A stretch of DNA of 64,000 nucleotides from Haematococcus lacustris (GCA_030144725.1 JASKMD010000003.1:15516582-15580581), one strand, 5' to 3'. Positions 41,715 through 54,371 are shown, counted from the stretch's first letter. Translations and numbers: made by a program. The notes: generated from the sequence alone by a model not told the origin.

Positions 41715-44700
41715 ATTACCAGCCCAGGCCGCTGCGGGAGTCTACCTTGCATGCTTTACATGCTGGCCTGCTGCCCTGCACCAGGCACCCACACACCCAC
41801 AACAACCAAACAGAGGATGAACAGCCCCCTGACCAGCCCAGGCCGCTGCGGGGGACTACCTTACCTGCTTCCCATGCTGACCTGCTGCCCCGCACAGATA
41901 TGCATGTCACAGAGATGCCAACTGACCATGCTGACATGCAGGCTGACAATAGACATGGCGCCCAGCCCCACCACCACCTGCCAGCCCTGACCGCTACAGC
42001 CTTGCATGACCAGCTGGCTGTCACAGAGATGCCAACTGACCATGCTGACATGCAGGCTGACAATAGACATGGCGCCCAGCCCCACCACCACCTGCCAGCC
42101 CTGACCTCTACACCCTTGCATGACCAGCTGGCTGTCACAGAAATGCCAACTGACCATGCTGACATGCAGGCTGACGATAGACATGGCGCCCAGCCCCACC
42201 ACCACCTGCCAGCCCTGACTGCCACAGCCTTGCATGACCAGCTGGCTGTCACAGAGATGCCAACTGACCATGCTGACATGCAGGCTGACAATAGACATGG
42301 CGCCCAGCCCCACCACCACCTGCCAGCCCTGACCTCTAAACCCTTGCATGACCAGCTGGCTGTCACAGAGATGCCAACTGACCATGCTGACATGCAGGCT
42401 GACAATAGACATGGCGCCCAGCCCCACCACCACCTGCCAGCCCTGACCGCTACAGCCTTGCATGACCAGCTGGCTGTCACAGAGATGCCAACTGACCATC
42501 CTGACATGCAGGCTGACAATAGACATGGCGCCCAGCCCCACCACCACCTGCCAGCCCTGACCGCTACAGCCTTGCATGACCAGCTGGCTGTCACAGAGAT
42601 GCCAACTGACCATCCTGACATGCAGGCTGACAATAGACATGGCGCCCAGCCCCACCACCACCTGCCAGCCCTGACCGCTACAGCCTTGCATGACCAGCTG
42701 GCTGTCACAGAGATGCCAACTGACCATGCTGACATGCAGGCTGACAATAGACATGGCGCCCAGCCCCACCACCACCTGCCAGCCCTGACCGCTACAGCCT
42801 TGCATGACCAGCTGGCTGTCACAGAGATGCCAACTGACCATGCTGACATGCAGACTGACAATAGACATGGCGCCCAGCCCCACCACCACCTGCCAGCCCT
42901 GACCGCTACAGCCTTGCATGACCAGCTGGCTGTCACAGAGATGCCAACTGACCATCCTGACATGCAGGCTGACAATAGACATGGCGCCCAGCCCCACCAC
43001 CACCTGCCAGCCCTGACCGCTACAGCCTTGCATGACCAGCTGGCTGTCACAGAGATGCCAACTGACCATCCTGACATGCAGGCTGACAATAGACATGGCG
43101 CCCAGCCCCACCACCACCTGCCAGCCCTGACCGCTACAACCTTGCATGACCAGCTGGCTGTCACAGAGATGCCAACTGACCATGCTGACATGCAGGCTAA
43201 CAATAGACATGGCGCCCAGCCCCACCACCACCTGCCAGCCCTGACCGCTACAGCCTTGCATGACCAGCTGGCTGTCACAGAGATGCCAACTGACCATCCT
43301 GACATGCAGGCTGACAATAGACATGGCGCCCAGCCCCACCACCACCTGCCAGCCCTGACCGCTACAGCCTTGCATGACCAGCTGGCTGTCACAGAGGTGC
43401 CAACTGACCGTCCTGACATGCAGGCTAACAATAGACATGGCGCCCAGCCCCACCACCACCTGCCAGCCCTGACCTCTACACCCTTGCATGACCAGCTGGC
43501 TGTCACAGAGATGCCAACTGACCATGCTGACATGCAGGCTGACAATAGACATGGCGCCCAGCCCCACCACCACCTGCCAGCCCTGACCGCTACAGCCTTG
43601 CATGACCAGCTGGCTGTCACAGAGATGCCAACTGACCATGCTGACATGCAGGCTGACAATAGACATGGCGCCCAGCCCCACCACCACCTGCCAGCCCTGA
43701 CCGCTACAGCCTTGCATGACCAGCTGGCTGTCACAGAGATGCCAACTGACCATCCTGACATGCAGGCTGACAATAGACATGGCGCCCAGCCCCACCACCA
43801 CCTGCCAGCCCTGACCGCTACAGCCTTGCATGACCAGCTGGCTGTCACAGAGATGCCAACTGACCATCCTGACATGCAGGCTGACAATAGACATGGCGCC
43901 CAGCCCCACCACCACCTGCCAGCCCTGACCGCTACAACCTTGCATGACCAGCTGGCTGTCACAGAGATGCCAACTGACCATGCTGACATGCAGGCTAACA
44001 ATAGACATGGCGCCCAGCCCCACCACCACCTGCCAGCCCTGACCGCTACAGCCTTGCATGACCAGCTGGCTGTCACAGAGATGCCAACTGACCATCCTGA
44101 CATGCAGGCTGACAATAGACATGGCGCCCAGCCCCACCACCACCTGCCAGCCCTGACCGCTACAGCCTTGCATGACCAGCTGGCTGTCACAGAGGTGCCA
44201 ACTGACCGTCCTGACATGCAGGCTAACAATAGACATGGCGCCCAGCCCCACCACCACTTGCCAGCCCTGACCTCTACACCCTTGCATGACCAGCTGGCTG
44301 ACACAGAGATGTCAACTGACCATGATGACACGCAGGCTGACAATAGACATGGCGCCCAGCCCCACCACCACCTGCTTGTGAACTGTAAGGGGGCCCTCCA
44401 CATTGTTGCCAATTTGCAACCCCCCATGGGACATGCGGATTGGGAACCCCTTCACAACACCCAGACATGCCCTATGATAGACATCGTCACCATGGGCATT
44501 ATCATGTGGATAATGATACGAGCTGGGCGTCACCACCCCCAGCCACCCACCAAAACAGAGTCTCACAAACGCATGAGAAAACAACGCAAGAATCTTACTA
44601 AACTACAAGCCACGGCCCACACCACTGCCTACAACTGGCTACACAATATAGATGGCACCAGCAGCGGGTGGGTAACCATAGGACACCTGGCCCACCAGAC

Positions 44701-47700
44701 CCACACCTACCTAACGGGAAGGACTAACAACAAAACCTATACCATAAACCAGTACAACACAACCATCCAGGCATACATGACCTTCCGTATTAACACGCAC
44801 ACGACCTACACCACCGACAACATTAAGAGGTTGACCATGGGAGCCATTAACTACCTCACACACATCGGCTGGCTGCTCATGGCAGCAGGTGACATAGAAC
44901 CAAACCCTGGCCCTGAGGGACCCTACTTTGAGAAACAAGTAGCCCACCATTGCCAAATCCATGCCCTGAACATGGTAGTAGGACACCCATGGTTAAGTAA
45001 CCAAGACCTGGCCAACTTCCACACTTCGGAACTCAACGCGCGACAAGGCGACCAGATGTGGGCGCTAGCCAGAGACGAACAAGGCGCGTGCAACGACACA
45101 GTCGTTAACCTCTACCTGACATCACACTACGGCCTCAGCACACACACAGTGGCGCAACTTAAAACTGGAAGGGACTGGTCGACCCGCCACCTCGACGCCC
45201 TAGCCGAAACCCACGGCATCACCGCCTTCCTGTGCAAAGCCCCCGCCCATAGCATGGCGATCAGGAAACACAACGATATATGGTACCTCCTTGACTCCGA
45301 AGCGACGACCCCTACACCGCTGCGGGTCACCGGCAATCGCGCGTACCATGCAGCCTGCGAGATACAAACTATTACCACTATCTCGCACCCCACAGCACCT
45401 ATGACAGCGGCCCGCACCAGGGCAAGGCTTGGGCCTATCATCAGCACCTCAAACCACACCTTCACAACGGCAGCGGCATGCATCGGGGCAAGGCCAGGGC
45501 CCACCAACCCCCGGAAAACACATAGGCCCTACTGGGAAAGCCAACACAAGAAGTGCTGCTTGGTGCACGCCATTAACATGGCCATGGGAGAACCAATGAT
45601 TAACCCCGAAGACGTCATCACCCACTGCAAAACACTAGACACGCACATCCAAGACCTGGCCACCAAGGCAAGGCAAGAGCATAAGCCAATCCCACTACAA
45701 AACAATCTCCCACACATCTACCACGACCAAGGCAACTTTACCATATCCACCATCAACCACTACCTATACCACTACCATAAAGACCTACACCTATGCCCAA
45801 CAACACAGGAACTACCCCACGGCAGCATCACTCAAGAGCTCCTCACTGGGACCACCGGCAAGCCGGACAGCCACACCAACACAGTAGCTGCCATCCTTTT
45901 CACCGACAACCACGCCACCACCATCCGCCACATGGACAACGCCTGGCACTGGCTGGACTCGGAACGGGACCACCCACAGCGGCTGGACACCCCGGCAGCC
46001 TGGAGTCAGCTGCATGGCAGGCTTGTCCAAATCAGAAAAGGGACCGCGCAAAACACCAACCTCATTGAGCCCTTATGCTGGCTGGCTGACCCGACCACCC
46101 GCGCCACAACGGAGCAACTGGAACAACACCTACGCACCACCTATGTGGACCTCACGAACTTAGGCCGGGATACACCCGCACACAGCCCCCATGCAGATCG
46201 GCCAACACCCAGAACCGACACTTCACAACAAACGAGCACCAAGCGCAAAGACACGCCACGAGAGGATGCCCACCCACCGGCTAAGCCCACCCAGCAGCCG
46301 CCAAACCGCCAAGCAGCACCCACGGTTACCCTTCCCACCACGCAACGCAACACTACACGGCCCGCATCATCACGTCCCACCAGTTGCAGCACCATACGGC
46401 GACCCAAACCCAGGGCTCTGCCTAGAGACACGCACACGCAGACGTCAATGTACCAATACCTCAATGTAGCCCCCACCCTGCCCCCTACCGCCTACCAAAC
46501 AGCTAACCCACCTGAAGACACAACAGCCCAAAGCCAACGCAATACCCTCCCAAGCCAGATGCCACAGCCCACACCTAGCCGGACAACCATCACCCTCACT
46601 ACCTTCAACGTCAGAGGCCTCCACAGGTCCAGAAAAGATGTCCTACACCTAGTGCACACGCACAGCCCGGACATTCTGATTCTCACTGAGACTATGACCC
46701 AACCAAAGAGCAACAACCCCAGCTGCGGATGGCTAAAACGAGTTATGCCCAACTATATTGTCCACCGCCACCGAGGCCACAGCGAGGTACTCATAGGCAT
46801 CAAACACGACCTTGCTATCCAGACGCATGCCACTATGCTACCGCCGTGCACAGACGCGGAAGTAAACACTCGATGCGTGATCCTGACCCTACGCCAGCAC
46901 AAATGCGAAGAGCTTACCATCGTAGCCACGTACTGGCCCTCAGGAGACAACGACGACGCGATCCCGTTGCGAGAGAAAATGCAGGAACACATACGAACAA
47001 CCACAGAACGCGCTCCCGGATCACTCATTCTGGCGGGAGACATCAACGCCACGATGAGAAAAGAAGATCGATACGGACACACCGAGTATACACAAGACCG
47101 CATGATGAGGAAGTTCGCCGATATGCTGCTCCTGTCCGAGGCCGACCCCGGGGACCGGGCCTGGACCTACCAACAACCACACTGCAACAGCCGCATCGAC
47201 GCCATCCTGACGCGCGATGCTCGACACGGATCAGAGCACCGCACGCACGTCGACACGCACGCGTACCTCAGTGACCACAGACCACTCACCGCCACCCTAA
47301 CCACAGCCAGACTGGGCATAAACCTAGCAGCCATACGTACACCCCAGAAGCAATGCCATACCGTCCTCACCACCCCCATCACCAACAACGACAGGGAAGC
47401 CTACCGCCTAGCTGTGCAACAGCCCAGCTCAGGCGCCCCACAGCTACATGCACGACTGACAGCCTACCTGGCACCTATGTACACAGAAGCCACCCACTTC
47501 CTGGCCACGCTAGACAAGGCAAACCCACACCATCCACAACGTCTAGCACAAGTGGCAGGTCTCACAGCCAGGGAGGCTGTGGACACCGCATCTACTATGC
47601 TTACTACCCTCCTGGAAACCTGCAGGAGGACTGCCATGCAGACATGCAACACTAAGACCCTAACCAGAGGAGGGCAACACTACCAACGCAGAACCATGTG

Positions 47701-50700
47701 CAGGATCAGACTGGCACTAGGGGAAAAGCTCAAGACTACTAGGAACCTCTGCCGGCAGGCAAGACTGCTATTCAAACAAAACGGCTCCCACCCGACGATT
47801 GGAGATCTCATCCCAGAGACGGACACGACCAACGCAGAGGTGAGGGAGGCGGTACAAGCGCGCCAGGGAGATGACCCAACCGAGGATCACGTGCCGGCCG
47901 CACTCGCCAAGCTAACCAACTCCTACCGCGACCAAATACACCAGCTGGACGACGACGACTCCGCTCTCGCCATCGCGCAAGCCAGAGTCAGAATGCAACA
48001 ACTCATCAGCACCCAGCCTAAGAAAGCTAACAAACACATTCTTCGCCCGTCCCGCACCGACCACAAGGGCCTGCAAGCGCTATCGGATCCCGACACAACG
48101 AAGACCTGCACAGCCCCGGCCGACCTCAACCGGATTATCACCGCCGCCTACGGACAGAAGCTGACGCCGCCAAACCCGAAGACCGGCCATTACACCAACA
48201 CGCTGACCAGAAACTATCCCTGGGCCCGCCCCAAAGCCGACGACCCCTTCACGTTGCACACCTGCAAAAATATACATTGGCTGCACACAGCCATCATGGA
48301 CAAAGCAGGCTTTCAAGAATGCCTCAGCAGGCTGGCAGGAGGCAAAGCACCAGGGCCAGACGGCATTGAGAACGAGATCATCAAGATGTTGCCATGGGAG
48401 ATGAGGGACACTATCCACCAGCTGTTCATCATCATGTGGGCCACTGGCTGCACACCCACAACATGGAAAACCAGTGACACCTGCCTGCTTTACAAGGACA
48501 AGGGCCAGGAAACTGATCTCAATGCCTACAGACCTGTAGGGCTGGCAAACACTATCTACAAGCTTTGGACCAGTCTCATCACCAAGACACTGTACGAATA
48601 TGCAGAAGCCAACGGGATGCTCAGCAACTGCCAAGCTGGTTTCCGGTCCCACAGAGACACCACCCAGCAGCTACAGATGCTAGTCATGGCTCTTGAAGAT
48701 GCTAAACTGGCCAAGACAGATATTTACGCGCTCCTTGTCGACTTTACCAGCGCGTTCAACACCACCTGCCAGGACAAACTACTATGGATCATGCACGACC
48801 TAGGCTTCCCCACGGACGCTACCGACGCTGTAAAGGACCTATACACGGGCGCCACAACGCGCTTCAAAATTCCCTACGGCCACACCGACCCCGTACCCGT
48901 CGACCGGGGCACCATCCAGGGAGACTCGCTCTCACCCTTCCTGTTCCTCATCTATATCGAACCTCTCCTACGCTGGCTCCAAGTAGGAGCGAGGGGGTAC
49001 AAGTTTACATCAGAGACAACCGACAGCGCCGGGCGATTTACAATTGGTAGCATCGACTACGCGGATGACATCGCTATCCTATGCAACTCGATCAGCAATC
49101 TACGCTGCCAGGCAGACAAGCTCTTCGCCTACTCCGATTGGGGCCACCTCATCATATCACACAGCAAAACCCTCGCCACAGCCGCACTCCACAAGGCACA
49201 CCAGTCCGGCAGGTGCAGCACACTAGCGGACGCGGAAAAGCAAGCCCGCAGGGAATTGCAACACGTGCGGCTGCAAGGAAAGCCGGTCACCTACCTCCCC
49301 CCAACCGCACCCTTCGCCTACCTAGGAGTCCTGCTCACCATGACACTCAATTGGAAACCACAACACATGGCCATGGCGGCACAACTCAAACAAAAGCTGG
49401 AGAGACTACGGCGCTCCTTTGCCAGCGCTAGACAAGCCATCCACATCATCAAGACAGCCATCATTCCCAGCCTGGCCTACAGCTTCTGCGTAGTCCCGTG
49501 CACACCAGGAGACCTAGACCTATACGACAGAGCAGTCAACCAATGCGTCAAGAAAAAGTTGAGGCTACCGTTAGGCACAACCAATGCCGTCATCAGGGAG
49601 GACATAGACAAGCTCGGCCTAGGCATCAGCTCCACAGCCCAGGAGTATCATGCAAGGAACACCACAGCCCTCATACATAGCCTCCAATCTGCGGACGACA
49701 CACATGCCCACACAACCAGGAGCATGCTCCACAAACAAATCACTTGGCTCTACGCTCAAGCTGCCAAGCATGGACACCGCATGATCAATATGCTGCAACA
49801 CACCCTTCGTGCCAGGCAACTCCTCCATGCGACCACAGCCCAGCTCAAGGCCACACACCAAGGAGAAGAACTGTACCCTAAGGAAACCAAACTACTTGGG
49901 CAGCTCATCACACAGGACAACAGCCCCCTCCCACATGACATAGTCAACGCAAGCATCACATGCCTCAAGAGCCTTGGTATCAAGCATGCTTCCGAGCTCC
50001 AACAAGCCATTGCCGACGACACATACATCATATCAGGAAAGATGCTAAAGAACCGCTTCGGCAACAAGGTCAAGCAAAAACACTACATCGCCCTCAACAA
50101 GCTGGCGGCCATGGCGTCCCGGGATAAGTGCCCGACCGCGACTGAAGCTAAAGCCATCGCAGATAAACGTGACACCACCATGGACCTGACAGCTGCACAA
50201 AGAAAGATAAAACACTGGGCCGCGGGACTAACAGAACTCGCACCCATCGGAGCCGAAGAGGACACTACGCACCGCTACGCTGACATCAGGGCCTTCACGG
50301 TAGCCAAGCTGCCACCCACACAGCCACCCGCACAAGAACCCATTGCGGAGCGTGCCCAACCACCCGACGACACCCTACGGCGCAGCTCTAGGGTTAGGAA
50401 CAAACCCCCAAAGCCATCACCCGCGACCCCACAACCCAAACCACCGCCCAAGATCGGCAGTAAGAGACAAGCAGACGACAGACACATCCAGACCATACCA
50501 GAGGATGTGATACACATACCCATCATGACCCTAGATAGCCTCCCCAGCTGGAAAGCTAATGCCGCGTGCGAACGCAGTGCCAAGGAACTAGGGATCACGC
50601 TAGGAGCCATGTATGATCACCAAGAATCCATCACCAAGATCGATGGATGGCACTGGAATGGCATAAACAAAGAAAGCTACAACAACGTGCATTGGGGACC

Positions 50701-53632
50701 CACCATTATAGAGAAATGGGCACTCCAGATGTGCAAGGAAGAAGGCTACACGCCCATGCACACAGAAGACATCAGCAGGGCAGATGCCAAACATGTATGC
50801 ACTTGTGAACTATGCTGGGAACCAAGAGGAGAGAGCCCTATGTGTAACAACTGCATGAGAGCCTACCACCCAGCCTGCCTAGCTCAGACAGGCCTACCTG
50901 GGATGACGGCTGACAAACACTGGCTCTGCCCCGTCTGCGCACACGGCCCCGACGATGTCATAGACGACATGAGAAAATCAGCGGCAACTGACCTGATGAA
51001 GGTCCACTGGCACCCCACCACTGAACCTAAGGCGCTCATCCAAGCGCACATAGACTACACCGCCAAGCAAAAGGAGTACGACGCGGAGAACAATAGGAGG
51101 CAAGGGACGGGACGCCCACCACCCGACGCGGGCCTCCCAGGTCACACCCGGCAGGGCCTACCCGACCCCCACACATGGATGCCCCGCTGTATCGACCTGC
51201 ACTCAAAGGCCACCTTCCAAGTCTCGCCCGTGAACCCGCAGACTGACATCGTAGGAACGGGGAGATGCGAAACCACCATCCAGCAACACGCCCACATCAC
51301 CACACCAGCCACGAGTGAAGGGAGCCAGGGACCCACCCTGCCCCAATACAGCCTCCCCACACATGTGATAGCCCACGACGAGGCAGGACGCACAGTGGGC
51401 CTGATCACTAAAAGCAAACAGCAAGACCTCGCCACGTGGCTGCAACACACCCCACACCTAAGGGATCATGCCACCGAGCTGGTAGCCCTCCTCCGTAGGC
51501 ACGACACACAAAACACCCCCCAACCCATTCAAGCAGCACAAGACAAAGCCATCTCTACCCTCTACAACACTCACCACTTCCCTAGCACGGTCCAGAGATG
51601 GGCTAACCCACTCACAGTCAGGGCTGAAACCACAACATACTGGAGCCCGGACATCAATGACACAGCCTATGGGGCACACCACAACTGCCTCCTTGTCAGA
51701 CACACAGGGCTCTCCACATGGAACGTGCCAGCAGAGGATGCCATAGCCCTGAAATGCATCAGACATGCCATACACTCTGCCACACAAGAGGAGGCTATGG
51801 CCACCATCCCGCTCATACCTTGCAAGAAAGGCATCTCGTACCCCAAACACATAGACATGTTGAGAAGCTACCCAGAGTACTGCCAACACATAGCCACCAT
51901 TCCTCTCAACAAACCCAACGCAGCCGCCAAGTCAGACAAGCATGCCAAGCTCATCACCTACATCGTTTGGAACCAGGCTAGGCAACAGCTCGTCACCCAT
52001 GGGAACCCACAGGGCTGGCTGGCCAACACAGCCACTGCACTCCACCCACGACTAAGGACACATCCGGCTCTGGCAAAGCCCTCACAACACAACCAGCCCA
52101 CCCCGCTGCCAAGCGGCAACCACAAACACCGTGGCCTACCAGCAGACCATGAGCTCCCCTCCACGGGGCATACACGCCAAACTAACCAGCCTGCCTTCCA
52201 GCCCACCACCCACACACACAGAGCCATACCAGAGTGGAAGAAGGTGACATACACGGATGGAAGCTGCATCAAAGGCACCGAGGGAGCATCAGTGGGAGCA
52301 GGCGTGTACACGCCGGCCAGCGACGCTCGGATCACCATTGCCCTAACCGGCGACACCACCATCAATAGAGCAGAGCTCATAGCTATTCTCTCAGCGCTGC
52401 AGGCAGGAGCCAAGCGCATCGCCACCGACAGCCTCTGCTCACTCTACCAGATACGTAGGGCGCTCGCCAACCCGATGTCGCTCCGCACGCACCGCCACAA
52501 AGACATACTGGCAAAGATAGCAACTATGTTGACTAACAGCCAGGACACGGTACACTTCTTCAAAGTCCGCGCCCACTCCGGCATCATCGGGAACGAGGGA
52601 GCTGATGCACTGGCCAAGCACGCAGCGAGGCACCCAGAGCAAGCCACAACGCCGGGCCCCTGCCCGCCCAGGCACACCGAGCAACACGCGTGGCTGAGCA
52701 CAACAAGTGAACTCAACGTCACCACCCCGATGCCGGACTGCCGCCACAGTGTACGCGCGCACATGAGCAACAAACATAAACTCGGCCTCGCCAACCAAGA
52801 GAGCATCTACTACCAGATGTCACGGGAAATCACCAAGGCAGCGGCGAAAGGCTCCTGCGAAAGAGTGATGACCGACGCGGGCATCCCAACAGAGGCGCAG
52901 AGGACCGCCCTACTCTATCGGACGGGCGGGCTCTACAACCAGAAACTGGCAATGCGCTGGGGAAAGGCGGCGGATGACCGGTGCCCGCTATGCAGGGAGG
53001 CCGACAGCGCGACACACCTACTCTCGGGCTGCAGCCGCACCGCAGCCCTAGTACAGGAACGACATAACGGGGCGGGGCGCCTGATCACGAAAGCTATCAG
53101 CAAGGGAGCCCAAGGAGGGTGCATCAAGTTCGCGGACATCGGCAGCCACGAACGAGGCGAGACGGAAGGCATCGATTTACCCAGCGCCACGCTACGCAAG
53201 GCCCTAGAAGTCCTGAGCCTCTCAGCCAGGGACACCAACACGACCACCCGCCCGGACATCATCATGATCAACAACACGAAGAAAAGGAAGCAGGGATCGA
53301 ACGAGTCAACCAAACACGTCACCCTGCTGGAAATCAAGTACTGCGCTGACTCGAGATGGGCCGATCAGCTAGACAACGCTACCACACAACACGCTGCCAT
53401 GGCAGAAGCCATCATCGCAGCAGGACACACGGTCTCAGTTAGACCCATCCTGCTGGGAATAGGCGGCATCACTTACAACACACATACCAAGCTACACATG
53501 GAAGCCATAGGCATCACGCAAACCAACACCACTAAACTGCTAAATAAGCTGACTAGACATGCGGTCATAAGCTCACATAGCATAGCCAGAACCAGCTACA
53601 GACTCAGGGCAGGTGTCAAGGATGGGGGCTGA
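41715..53632 (+). CDS. Dualen polyprotein, main part: repeats, 2A, two Josephin-like, APE, RT, PHD, RNase H, CCHC, RLE
   Basis: A single open frame of 3972 codons, in phase with 34380-34962. Order by DNA position: His-rich 38-aa repeats (41906-44373), hydrophobic MGIIMWIMI (about 44490-44520), 2A motif (44891-44914), Josephin-like 1 (C at 44951, H 45248, D 45293), Josephin-like 2 (C 45557, H 45911, D 45956), AP endonuclease (N in TFNVRG 46607, E 46688, D of GDIN 47039, SDH 47270-47278), RT (GGKAPGPDG about 48340; D 48740; YADD 49058-49069), PHD (50798-50940), RNase H (D 52256, E 52373, D 52427, D 52604), CCHC CX2CX7HX4C (52982-53032), RLE core RPD 53249-53257 and EIK 53330-53338. It should drive target-primed reverse transcription. 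Dual endonucleases define Dualen; the twin proteases, PHD and 2A are what I add from sequence. Confidence 0.92.
41906..44373 (+). repeat. 114-bp (38-aa) in-frame tandem repeat array, 21.6 copies
   Basis: Period 114 bp starting at each GTCACAGAG. The consensus protein unit begins VTEMPTDHADMQADNRHGAQ and ends HDQLA, with a PHHH cluster. Variants (HAD/HPD, ATAL/ATTL/STPL, QADN/QANN, VPTDRPD) recur in the same order in units 9-14 and 16-21, so a block was duplicated. Because the period is a multiple of three, antisense and shifted frames are also open over 2.4 kb; they are not genes. Confidence 0.95.
44891..44914 (+). other. 2A ribosome-skipping motif (GDIEPNPGP)
   Basis: Codons for D-I-E-P-N-P-G-P match the 2A consensus D(V/I)ExNPGP exactly, preceded by a hydrophobic stretch (WLLMAAG) as is usual. 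Skipping would fall between Gly (44909-44911) and Pro (44912-44914), about 37 codons before the first Josephin-like Cys, and would release the repeat-bearing N-terminal product from the enzyme polyprotein. Confidence 0.85.
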
Positions 53633-53747
53633 AGGGTTTCTTCACATCCAGGTTAGGCGGTGGGAGCAAGCCGCGCCCCAGGCGGAAGCTCCTCCCTTAA
53701 TACACGCCGGCTCCGCCGGAGTAGTCTTCTTCTTCTTCTTCTTCTTC
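53633..53747 (+). other. Dualen 3' UTR with hairpin and TTC tail
   Basis: The distal part includes GCTCCTCCCTTAAT, a CCGGC-TCC-GCCGG hairpin, GAGTAGTC and about seven TTC units. The nested element's 3' end (34963-35077) shares these features with an altered loop, so this is the conserved end that the reverse transcriptase would recognise. Confidence 0.75.
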
Positions 53748-54250
53748 TAGCCAACCAGGCAGGTGAGAAAAATGTGCAAGACTAACAGTGAAGCGATGAA
53801 GCGGAGCTGGGAGTGGATTTCAGCCCGCAGCCGGAGGTGCTCGCGCAGCTTGCGCCTGGTCTTCTTGCAGCCGCGCAGCACTGCGCCCTTGGGGACCTTG
53901 ATGACCTGCAGCCAAGCAAAGTTGTCATTTTGACAGGCCAAGACAAAAGACAAGGTCAACACAAACAGTGCGGGGACACATAAGGCGGGGCCGTCACCTG
54001 ACGGCGACGCGTGGTCCAACCATCCCGACGATTCTGTCGTTGCTTGCCTTGGGCGGAACGAGACGCTGCGATGGAACCAACAGGAGCGACGGGTTATCTC
54101 ACAGCGCGTAATTCACGTCTAGAGCTCACGTCACGGCTGGGGACACGCACCTTTCTGTTTCTTGTCGCTACCCTTCCGCTTCTTCTTAGCCATCACGCGA
54201 TGCGCAGTGCGACGGGCGGTGGCCTTTTCTAGCAACTTGGGTTTCCCGTG
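53748..54250 (-). pseudogene. Fanzor copy 3, exon 1 and start of exon 2
   Basis: Reads leftward from about 54250: MAKKKRK start near 54192, intron, then IKVPKGAVLRGCKKTRRKLREHLRLRAEIHSQLR, ending at the Dualen target site TAGCCAACCAGGCA. It continues on the far side of the Dualen at 34230. Compared with copy 1 the first exon has changed downstream of KKQK, introducing a TGA unless a GTGCGT donor is used there, and the copy 1 acceptor TAG is TTG. Together with 33424-34230 it forms one disrupted gene. Confidence 0.88.
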
Positions 54251-54371
54251 AAAATTACACGGTTGTGTGAGAATATCTTACAGCACCGCGGCCCTGCATC
54301 TTACAGTACCGTGACGGAGAAAACTACAGACCCTGCCACATCACTCACTCTGCCACAGACTTTGCCACATC

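Larger units (their letters stand above)
34231..53747 (+). mobile_element. Giant Dualen-type non-LTR retrotransposon, full length, with nested insertion
   Basis: Bounded by the 14-bp TAGCCAACCAGGCA duplication and inserted antisense into a Fanzor gene. It spans 34231-34962 and 41715-53747 (about 12.8 kb) once the nested minus-strand element and its duplication are discounted. It has a 149-nt leader, one open frame of about 4166 codons and a 115-nt 3' UTR ending in a hairpin and a TTC-repeat tail. Dualen (RandI) elements, known from Chlamydomonas, carry both AP-type and restriction-like endonucleases, as here. Full length, an open frame and an exact duplication suggest recent insertion; the later nested insertion inactivated it. 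Confidence 0.9.

Noticed and set aside
41906..44373. CRISPR-like regular repeat
   Set aside because: The 114-bp units are contiguous with no spacers, are coding, and the genome is eukaryotic.
41716..44427. Antisense open frames of 903 and 808 codons
   Set aside because: They lie over the 114-bp repeat. A period divisible by three with no stop in one unit keeps several frames open automatically; the coding frame is the plus-strand one joined to the 2A and enzyme domains.
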